Source: Methanobacteriota archaeon (GTDB lineage: Archaea > Thermoplasmatota > Poseidoniia > Poseidoniales > Poseidoniaceae). Taken from it: a DNA stretch of 7,699 nucleotides. The DNA is taken from positions 1 through 7,699 of the forward strand of contig JAPOHM010000062.1 in assembly GCA_029979405.1 (NCBI GenBank). Direction: 5' to 3'. Within the stretch, counting starts at the first letter, position 1; each line of letters opens with the position of its first letter. Positions 1 to 4,448 of the stretch are shown piece after piece. The position numbers and the translations under genes are program-made. The notes beneath the pieces were generated by a model, which saw only the letters and a list, made by a program, of their open reading frames with translations, had not been told where the DNA came from and ran no database searches.

Positions 1-15
1 GAATTGGTGACTGAC

Positions 16-24
16 CTGATCATG
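16..24 (+). promoter_or_regulatory. CTGATCATG start element, copy 1
   Basis: This contains the ATG of the 45-aa ORF. TGATC can pair with the GATCA of the conserved 16S rRNA 3' end (GGATCACCTCCT), and its position directly before ATG is where the tail of an extended Shine-Dalgarno GGAGGTGATC would fall. The following ~33 nt are shared with copies 2 and 3. Confidence 0.6.
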
Positions 25-159
25 TCAAGCGTTAGCAAGACTATGAGAGAGAGAATAGCAAACTATTTTGAGAGATTTTGTTATTGGATGGCAACTAGAA
101 TATTCAGATTGCCGGAAGCACCCGCTGGAGAAAGACTGTTGGCAGGAGAGGATATTTGA
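22..159 (+). CDS. Small 45-aa protein of unknown function
   Basis: The ORF starts at the ATG of a CTGATCATG element, the same signal found at the starts of three larger genes downstream, and ends with a TGA whose last base is the A of the next gene's ATG (TGATG). The product is about 45 aa, basic and aromatic in the middle (YFERFCYWMATRIF), with no clear signal peptide. Its first residues, MSSVSKTMRER, match MLSESETERDY and MSSESETKRER of the genes at 626 and 1800, at DNA level as well. The reading frame is open upstream to the window edge, so it could instead be the tail of a longer gene. The other two plus-strand frames have stops at 8-10 and 12-14, which would suit a preceding operon gene ending there. 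No function is recognised; that it is translated is inferred from the start element and the coupling to the next gene. Confidence 0.5.
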   Translation: MSSVSKTMRERIANYFERFCYWMATRIFRLPEAPAGERLLAGEDI

Positions 160-617
160 TGACAGAAAAAGGAGAATATACCTTAGAAGAAGCCAATGAA
201 GGCTTGAAAGATACAAAATATGACGAAAACGATTGCGGTCACGCATTCGTTGAAGTGAGAAGCTGGGTATGCGAGATATACGAGGATTCGTATGAAAAAG
301 GAGAACTAGGCTATACTGGGGCCGGAATGAATGGTGGAGCAACAGGAAGATACAGAAGTTTTGAGGATGTGATAAACGAATTCTCGAAGGACTGGGCTCT
401 TTCTAGCGACCCTACACATTGGAATATCTATTTCAATGGAACCAGATGGACACTAGAAACAGATAGACAAGTAGCAGACCATAGCGATAAACAGAACGGA
501 GGTTGGATGGAACCAACCAAAAAAGAAATCGAAGAATGGAAGAAAGGCGAATACAAGTTATACAACGAAAGATGGGTTGTTTATTGTAGGCGCTTGAGAA
601 TTATCGAACTCGATTGA
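159..617 (+). CDS. Hypothetical protein, 152 aa
   Basis: No family is recognised. The ATG at 159 overlaps the stop of the preceding small ORF (TGATG), which suggests translational coupling; a TTG at 156 is possible but less likely. A purine-rich GGAGAGGA at 145-152 lies about 7 nt upstream and can serve as ribosome binding site. This is the only gene of the block that lacks the CTGATCATG start. The protein is hydrophilic, rich in Glu, Lys, Trp and Tyr, with no membrane segment. It has a glycine-rich stretch at residues 51-63 (GYTGAGMNGGATG) and three cysteines (26, 38, 143) not arranged as a zinc site. The C-terminal half has regularly spaced aromatics (HWNIYFNG, RWTLE, GGWMEP, RWVVYCRR), suggesting a small beta-rich fold. 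The next gene starts 8 nt after its stop. Confidence 0.8.
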   Translation: MTEKGEYTLEEANEGLKDTKYDENDCGHAFVEVRSWVCEIYEDSYEKGELGYTGAGMNGGATGRYRSFEDVINEFSKDWALSSDPTHWNIYFNGTRWTLETDRQVADHSDKQNGGWMEPTKKEIEEWKKGEYKLYNERWVVYCRRLRIIELD

Positions 618-619
618 GC

Positions 620-628
620 CTGATCATG
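620..628 (+). promoter_or_regulatory. CTGATCATG start element, copy 2
   Basis: This contains the ATG of the DpdA-like gene, 8 nt after the previous stop. It is followed by the shared purine-rich codons TTA AGC GAG AGC GAG ACT. It decides for ATG 626 over the upstream TTG 614. Confidence 0.7.
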
Positions 629-1783
629 TTAAGCGAGAGCGAGACTGAGAGAGATTACCGCAATTTTGCAAGTGAGCAATGGCAATTGATTAATGATGAT
701 TGGAACCTTTCCAATCACACAGAATCAGTTTTAGTGACGATAGGCGGCAATAATATTGCCGATTGGCACAATAAAACATTTGAACGCTCAATCAAAGTAG
801 CGAAGGATTCTGGTGGATTTGCTTTGTTAATGAAGCCACAACTCGCAAAGAGTTTTGATTTAGATAGGCTCATCAGACAGCACAAATTAGTTGGTTACTA
901 CGACCACGACATTATTTTGTCAGCCGATTTTCCTATACCAAGAAATATGGGTCTTTCTGACGAAGAGATTAGATATCGACAGCAAAAGTCTGTAGATTGG
1001 TATAATCTCATGAAATCAGAAATCCCCCAGACAATTCCAGTAATACATGGAACAAATACAGAGGAATTTGAAAATCATATTGAAATGTATGGTCTAAAGG
1101 ACAAAGAAACAGTAGCAGTGGGGTCTAACTTGGCCCAATCTACGCCAAGAGTGTTAGGTCAAACAGGACACAAAATAGTTAGTAGAAGCATATTGTGGAA
1201 AACAATTAGAGAAATGATGTCTGTTATGAGAAAGCATGAATTTGATTCATTTCTACTTGGTGCTGGGGGAATGAGTGCTGCTCCAGAAGCGGCACTTCTC
1301 GGCACTAAATTTACAGACGCAACAAGCTGGAGGCTGAACGCATATCAATGGGCGTTATTTTGCCCGGAAAGGAGACAATATATCCATTGTGGAGATAAGA
1401 AAAACAATCTTGAGAAAGAATGGGTCGAAAATTACCTTAGAGAGTGCTTAGAAGACGAGAACTACCCTTTAGGTAGGAATCTAGCCGGAAACGACTACCG
1501 TAGTCTTATTGAAGCCCTACGGGGAGTAAATAGAACGGGAACAGAAGGCTCACGAGCACGACAGATTCACAATCTATATGTCCAGGAGAAAGATGCCGAG
1601 TGGATTAGGACATACGAAGACGATCCAGAAGGACTAGGTAAGGCTTTGATTCAACAGCACGAGTTGAACAGCGAGCAAGGCTGGAGAAACAGCGCAGCAA
1701 TCAAAAGAATACGAGGTCATTTAGATTCGATACGAGAATCAACCGTATCAGAAGATTTTGAATTGATATTTTCCTTGCTGTAA
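626..1783 (+). CDS. TGT-like base-exchange enzyme, probable DpdA-type DNA transglycosylase
   Basis: The 385-aa protein resembles the TIM-barrel catalytic domain of tRNA-guanine transglycosylases. Visible motifs in order: DSGGF at 61-65 (the Asp aligns with the conserved Asp of TGT DSGGFQ); SADFP at 99-103 (position of the second substrate-binding Asp); VIHG at 139-142; AVGSNL at 164-169 (equivalent of the AIGG loop); FLLGAGG at 209-215; and FTDATSWRLNA at 229-239, where D231 is the expected nucleophile. It lacks the PUA-type RNA-binding domain of archaeosine TGT. Its length and the D-A-T-S-W motif fit DpdA, the subfamily that inserts preQ0-type 7-deazaguanines into DNA in bacterial islands and viruses. 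That the substrate is DNA is inferred from family resemblance. The ATG at 626 is chosen because it lies in a CTGATCATG element; an upstream TTG at 614 would overlap the previous gene. No preQ0 synthesis genes are in the window, so they lie elsewhere or the host supplies the base. A tRNA-acting TGT paralogue is the alternative. Confidence 0.72.
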   Translation: MLSESETERDYRNFASEQWQLINDDWNLSNHTESVLVTIGGNNIADWHNKTFERSIKVAKDSGGFALLMKPQLAKSFDLDRLIRQHKLVGYYDHDIILSADFPIPRNMGLSDEEIRYRQQKSVDWYNLMKSEIPQTIPVIHGTNTEEFENHIEMYGLKDKETVAVGSNLAQSTPRVLGQTGHKIVSRSILWKTIREMMSVMRKHEFDSFLLGAGGMSAAPEAALLGTKFTDATSWRLNAYQWALFCPERRQYIHCGDKKNNLEKEWVENYLRECLEDENYPLGRNLAGNDYRSLIEALRGVNRTGTEGSRARQIHNLYVQEKDAEWIRTYEDDPEGLGKALIQQHELNSEQGWRNSAAIKRIRGHLDSIRESTVSEDFELIFSLL

Positions 1784-1793
1784 ATGCGAGACT

Positions 1794-1802
1794 CTGATCA
1801 TG
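1794..1802 (+). promoter_or_regulatory. CTGATCATG start element, copy 3
   Basis: This contains the ATG of the 201-aa gene. From the C of the 9-mer through codon 10 the match to copy 2 is 32 of 36 bases without gaps, although the two proteins are otherwise unrelated. Confidence 0.7.
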
Positions 1803-2405
1803 TCAAGCGAGAGCGAGACCAAGAGAGAGAGAAGATACAGGCCAGTAAAACTGCATTGCGGAGGCACTAACCTGATGGGCTACATTAGCCGAGGTGAAGA
1901 TGAACCAAGAACACGACACAATACCTGGAATGGGTGGGAATGTCCACTTCTTGATAGAGAACAGCTACTTGACTACATCGAACTCCAAAAATGGAGATTA
2001 TATGAGGATAGTTACGCAGATGAATGGACTTTCATAGAAGAAGACGATGAATGGGGATATGAGATATTCTCGAAAGATTATATGGAAAGTGAAAGATTCA
2101 TGTCCTCTGAGGTTGAAACTACAGACGGAAAAAAAATAGAAGTCGTAGGAACTCCATGCTATTGCTATGAATTAGGATGGGAGCCACAAGAAGGAACCTA
2201 CAATATGGAGGAATATAACAAGCAATTCCCACATGGAATAGAACTACACAGAGTCTTAAGGAACGGAGAATCGCTAATTGATTCAGGTTACAAGCCTACA
2301 AAGGATTTTATGAATATGGGTGTGAAAGAACTAAGACAAGAGATATTGGGTTCATTTGAACTTGATTACCTAGTGGAAAACGGATTCATTGAGAAAATCT
2401 CCTGA
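1800..2405 (+). CDS. Hypothetical protein, 201 aa, acidic, four cysteines
   Basis: No family is recognised. The start is the ATG of a CTGATCATG element, 16 nt after the preceding stop; its TGA stop forms the first bases of the next gene's CTGATCATG. The first residues, MSSESETKRERRYR, repeat the N-termini of the genes at 22 and 626, while the rest is unrelated to them. The protein is soluble and strongly acidic (EEDDEWGYE around 80-88), rich in Trp and Tyr, with no transmembrane segment. Cysteines at 20, 48, 120 and 122 could bind a metal but do not form a standard zinc finger. The last 35 residues (MGVKELRQEILGSFELDYLVENGFIEKIS) look like a small helical C-terminal region. Gene size, composition and packing are typical of accessory genes in viral early regions; that is context only. 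Confidence 0.8.
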   Translation: MSSESETKRERRYRPVKLHCGGTNLMGYISRGEDEPRTRHNTWNGWECPLLDREQLLDYIELQKWRLYEDSYADEWTFIEEDDEWGYEIFSKDYMESERFMSSEVETTDGKKIEVVGTPCYCYELGWEPQEGTYNMEEYNKQFPHGIELHRVLRNGESLIDSGYKPTKDFMNMGVKELRQEILGSFELDYLVENGFIEKIS

Positions 2406-2410
2406 TCATG
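2402..2410 (+). promoter_or_regulatory. CTGATCATG start element, copy 4
   Basis: This contains the ATG of the 378-aa zinc-motif gene. The TGA is at the same time the stop codon of the 201-aa gene, so the element joins termination and initiation. The shared purine-rich codons of copies 1-3 are absent here. Confidence 0.7.
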
Positions 2411-3544
2411 CAAAACTGTGAAAAATGCGCCAAGCCAATGAGTGATAAGTTATCACTCATTTATGGGCTTGGTCCAGAATGCAGAGAGAGTTTTAGCAAA
2501 ACCGTAGGTTATATGCCTTCATACAGTATTTGTCATAATCAACCAGTAGAATTTTCGTTTGTGAAATATGAAGAAATTGTTAATGAGATAGGGCGTTTTT
2601 ATGGCGTCGATATTGTAGCAACAATTAGTAATTTAAGCGAATATTGTTGTGATGATTGTTTCAATTATTACTCATTTTACATGAAGAGTAGAAACCCACC
2701 GTATGATTTTCGTCTGATGTCGGATGAGGAAGTCAATTTTTACTTTGATAGAAGTAGATTTTTGCTTCACAATTATGAAGTGATATTTCCCACAAAAAAT
2801 TTCGATGATGAGTCTTTTTCATATTACGAAGAAGCATGTGGGAATATGTTGAGATATTTAGACCATCACGACCGAACCAACATTAAACAGATATTCAGCT
2901 TTATGATGGATGACAAAGAAGAATTGGCCGAGCAAATGAATCACAACTTCGACATGGCTACATTGAGCGACAGTGACTCGATGATGGCAGAAATAATGGA
3001 ATTACTGGAAGATGTGATGACATTTGGTGATGGGCATTATATGGACAAAACCGTGATGGAGATATTCGAAGACAATTCAGATTACGGAATTTTCGATGGT
3101 TGTAATTGCCGAAAACACGGACAAGGCGCAAGCAAATGTGACTATTGCGACATTTTTTGGGGTGGTGGCTATTGGTTTGATTGTTGGCTAAGTCCAATAC
3201 CAGGAAGCAAGACAAAACGAATAACCGAAGCGGGATGGAACTTTGGTCTTACAATGGAATCTTATGAGAAAAGGCTTGCCGACATCGAGGAAGACGGCAT
3301 GGAAAGGCACTGGTCGAAATACAAAAGACCAATTTTGCCGATATGTCGTAAATCCAAGAAAAACACCAAAGAGTTCAAACCAACTACAGATGTAGAATGG
3401 AACACAAAAGAAAGGATAATCACTTCCGACAATGGTATGTTAGATGAGCTTCTGATGAAATTAGATGAAGAAAGCATAAAGCACTCATACTATGATTTCG
3501 TTTCGAACGCAAACACTCATACGCTTGACGACTTCTCGCACTAA
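2408..3544 (+). CDS. Cysteine-rich protein with N-terminal DUF6011-like zinc motif, 378 aa
   Basis: The N-terminus has the pattern C4-x2-C7, then a Ser-Leu-x3-Gly-Leu-Gly-Pro-x-C25 segment. This resembles the short DUF6011-type zinc motif (CxxC...S...GxGPxC) common in phage and actinobacterial proteins. Two more cysteine clusters follow: C80, C81, C84, and C232, C234, C244, C247 (CNC...CDYC), either of which could bind zinc. The middle is rich in aromatics and acidic residues (a helical stretch at 190-205); the tail after 300 is basic and then acidic. No catalytic motif is recognised. The ATG belongs to a CTGATCATG element whose TGA is also the stop of the previous gene, so translation is probably coupled. 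A strong inverted repeat (2430-2472) lies within codons 8-22, over the zinc motif. Function is unknown; nucleic-acid or protein binding through zinc sites is the only reasonable inference. Confidence 0.83.
   Translation: MQNCEKCAKPMSDKLSLIYGLGPECRESFSKTVGYMPSYSICHNQPVEFSFVKYEEIVNEIGRFYGVDIVATISNLSEYCCDDCFNYYSFYMKSRNPPYDFRLMSDEEVNFYFDRSRFLLHNYEVIFPTKNFDDESFSYYEEACGNMLRYLDHHDRTNIKQIFSFMMDDKEELAEQMNHNFDMATLSDSDSMMAEIMELLEDVMTFGDGHYMDKTVMEIFEDNSDYGIFDGCNCRKHGQGASKCDYCDIFWGGGYWFDCWLSPIPGSKTKRITEAGWNFGLTMESYEKRLADIEEDGMERHWSKYKRPILPICRKSKKNTKEFKPTTDVEWNTKERIITSDNGMLDELLMKLDEESIKHSYYDFVSNANTHTLDDFSH
2430..2472 (+). repeat. Long inverted repeat in the 5' coding region of the zinc-motif gene
   Basis: The arms are AATGAGTGATAA (2437-2448) and TTATCACTCATT (2450-2461), a perfect 12-bp inverted repeat around a single G. 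Outside these, CCAAGCC (2430-2436) pairs with GGCTTGG (2466-2472) after a 4-nt bulge, TATG, on the right side. That is 19 pairs in total; a real RNA hairpin would open the innermost ones to form a loop. It lies 20 nt after the start codon and encodes residues 8-22 of the 378-aa protein, between C7 and C25. There is no T run after it, so it does not look like a terminator. A translational control structure, an RNA processing site or a protein operator are possible. Confidence 0.75.
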
Positions 3545-3545
3545 C

Positions 3546-3845
3546 ATGGCGAGATATCAGGCGGCTACGGTTGGCCCACTATGGGCAGAAGCAGAACTGA
3601 TCATGGAATCGTGGGCCAAAAAATTGGCGGAATCACTTAATCCCCGATTATTAATGTCTATTCAAAGGGTTGATGGTGGCTATGAATGCACCATTTCAAC
3701 AGATATCAGAAGGCAACCAATGAATGAGGCCCATAGAAAAATCGCCAGCACAGCATCATCGTATGTAGGAGACTCCTTAGAAAACGCACTTACTGGTGCT
3801 ATATCGGCATACATTGATGTTGTAAACAACGAGACTCGCCAGTAG
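3546..3845 (+). CDS. Small hypothetical protein, 99 aa (or 80 aa from an internal start)
   Basis: No family is recognised. The extent given starts at an ATG one base after the previous stop, which suits the packing of this block, but no ribosome binding site precedes it. A second, in-frame ATG at 3603 lies in a perfect CTGATCATG, the signal used by four other genes of the block, and would give an 80-aa protein starting MESWAKKLAESL. Either or both may be used. The protein looks alpha/beta: an N-terminal helix, a probable strand pair (LLMSIQRVDGGYECTISTD), then helices to the C-terminus (KIASTASSYVGDSLENALTGAISAYIDVV). It has no membrane segment or metal motif. The TAG stop falls in the loop and start of the right arm of the first terminator hairpin, so this is the last gene of the transcription unit. 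Confidence 0.7.
   Translation: MARYQAATVGPLWAEAELIMESWAKKLAESLNPRLLMSIQRVDGGYECTISTDIRRQPMNEAHRKIASTASSYVGDSLENALTGAISAYIDVVNNETRQ
3597..3605 (+). promoter_or_regulatory. CTGATCATG element, copy 5 (possible true or internal start)
   Basis: The 9-mer is perfect and its ATG is in frame with the small gene annotated from 3546, 19 codons downstream of that start. It marks either the real start of an 80-aa product or a second internal start. The downstream shared codons of copies 1-3 are absent. Confidence 0.5.
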
Positions 3846-3861
3846 GCGAGTCCTTTTTTTT
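3833..3861 (+). terminator. Intrinsic terminator 1 (hairpin plus T8)
   Basis: A perfect 8-bp stem, GACTCGCC / GGCGAGTC, with loop AGTA, is followed by C and eight T. The stop codon of the small gene (TAG 3843-3845) is inside the hairpin. It ends the plus-strand block. Archaeal polymerases mostly need only the T run, so the strong hairpin is notable. Confidence 0.85.
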
Positions 3862-3929
3862 GGCAAATTGCAACTTTTTTGAACACCCTTCCAAAGCGGA
3901 AGGGGTTTTTTTTGGCGAATTGCAACTTT
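3854..3929 (+). repeat. Direct repeat pair following the two terminators
   Basis: Bases 3854-3877 and 3906-3929 are 24-bp direct repeats, 52 bp apart, differing at one base: T8, then GGC, then A or G, then AATTGCAACTTT. Because the preceding hairpin stems differ, the similarity beyond the T runs is not explained by terminator function. Shared use as a 3'-end processing or pausing signal, a protein site or a remnant of duplication are all possible. Confidence 0.7.
3886..3913 (+). terminator. Intrinsic terminator 2 (hairpin plus T8)
   Basis: A 7-bp stem, CCCTTCC / GGAAGGG, with loop AAAGC, is followed by G and eight T. It starts 24 nt after the T run of terminator 1 and has an unrelated stem, so it is a back-up terminator rather than a copy of the first hairpin. 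Confidence 0.82.
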
Positions 3930-3956
3930 CATACGGCAACAGCGTTTGGGCCGTGC

Positions 3957-4448
3957 ATGGCGAAAATGACATGGCCGCAATTTATGTCAGCGCACAAAGG
4001 AATGAAAAAGGAAGAAATCTCAGCCCTATGGGAAGAATTCAAACAGGGAACATACACAGTATCGGTATCTGGAAAAAGGCTCTTTCAGAAGTCAGTAGAA
4101 GAAGCGGAAAGGCCTCCAGAACAGATTGAGGCGCTTACTAATCAAGCTGTGGAAGAGATACAGCCCCCAGAGCCTCCTGTGGAGGAGATACAGCCCCCAG
4201 AGCCTCCTGTGGAGGAGATACAGCCCCCAGAGCCTCCTGTGGAAGAGATACAGCCTCCAGAGCCTCCTGTGGAGGAGATACAGCCTCCAGAGCCTCCTGT
4301 GGAAGAGATACAGCCTCCAGAGCCTCCTGTGGAGGAGATACAGCCTGTAGAGGCAATACCAGAACCAGCTAATACACCTCAACCAACAATGCAGAACGAA
4401 AAGTCCAACATCAAAGGTAGTGACTTAATCGGTTCAGGAATAATCTAA
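3957..4448 (+). CDS. Repeat protein with PEPP rod, 163 aa
   Basis: The product has a short folded-looking N-terminus (residues 1-50, with TWPQFMSAHKGMKKEEI...LWEEF), then six perfect copies of VEEIQPPEPP and the start of a seventh (about residues 65-130), then a short disordered tail. Such Glu/Pro repeats form stiff, extended, unstructured rods, comparable in composition to TonB-type linkers, so a tether or adaptor role is plausible but not shown. The N-terminus shares a W/F/G/W spacing with the C-terminus of the protein encoded at 6761-7345. The frame is open upstream to 3879, but that would read through the terminators, so ATG 3957 (or 3966) is preferred. No clear ribosome binding site or TATA box is seen in the 43 nt after the second terminator. 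The 3' end overlaps the opposing polymerase gene by 15 bp. Confidence 0.72.
   Translation: MAKMTWPQFMSAHKGMKKEEISALWEEFKQGTYTVSVSGKRLFQKSVEEAERPPEQIEALTNQAVEEIQPPEPPVEEIQPPEPPVEEIQPPEPPVEEIQPPEPPVEEIQPPEPPVEEIQPPEPPVEEIQPVEAIPEPANTPQPTMQNEKSNIKGSDLIGSGII
4149..4346 (+). repeat. 30-bp in-frame tandem repeat (VEEIQPPEPP)
   Basis: There are six full 30-bp units (4149-4328) and 18 bp of a seventh. They differ only at two synonymous positions: GAA/GAG in codon 2 and CCC/CCT in codon 6. In order the units read A-C, G-C, G-C, A-T, G-T, A-T, G-T, so the last four look like a duplicated 60-bp pair. All copies keep the frame. There are no spacers, so this is not a CRISPR array. Confidence 0.95.

Noticed and set aside
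25..342. Minus-strand ORF opposite the first two plus-strand genes
   Set aside because: The Ser/Leu/His-rich composition is typical of antisense to purine-rich coding; it lies across two coupled plus-strand genes.
745..761. Inverted repeat CGGCAAT / ATTGCCG inside the DpdA-like gene
   Set aside because: A 7-bp stem with a 3-nt loop, well inside the gene, with no T run; weak compared with the repeat at 2430 and within chance for this length.
3914..3956. Archaeal TATA promoter for the repeat-protein gene (CTTTCATA at 3926-3933)
   Set aside because: The spacing would suit a leaderless transcript, but the match to a TATA box is too weak and no BRE is visible.
3860..4129. Alternative plus-strand frame of 89 codons overlapping the start of the repeat protein
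   Set aside because: It begins inside the terminator region, reads through the second hairpin and stops before the repeats; the other frame gives a coherent protein.
4149..4346. CRISPR-like array of 30-bp repeats
   Set aside because: Units are directly adjacent with no spacers, all in frame, and encode an identical decapeptide.
4092..4382. Several other open frames on both strands across the repeat region (e.g. 4126-4350 plus, 4138-4356 minus)
   Set aside because: A 30-bp repeat without stops keeps all frames open; only the 3957-4448 frame has a sensible N-terminus and tail outside the repeat.
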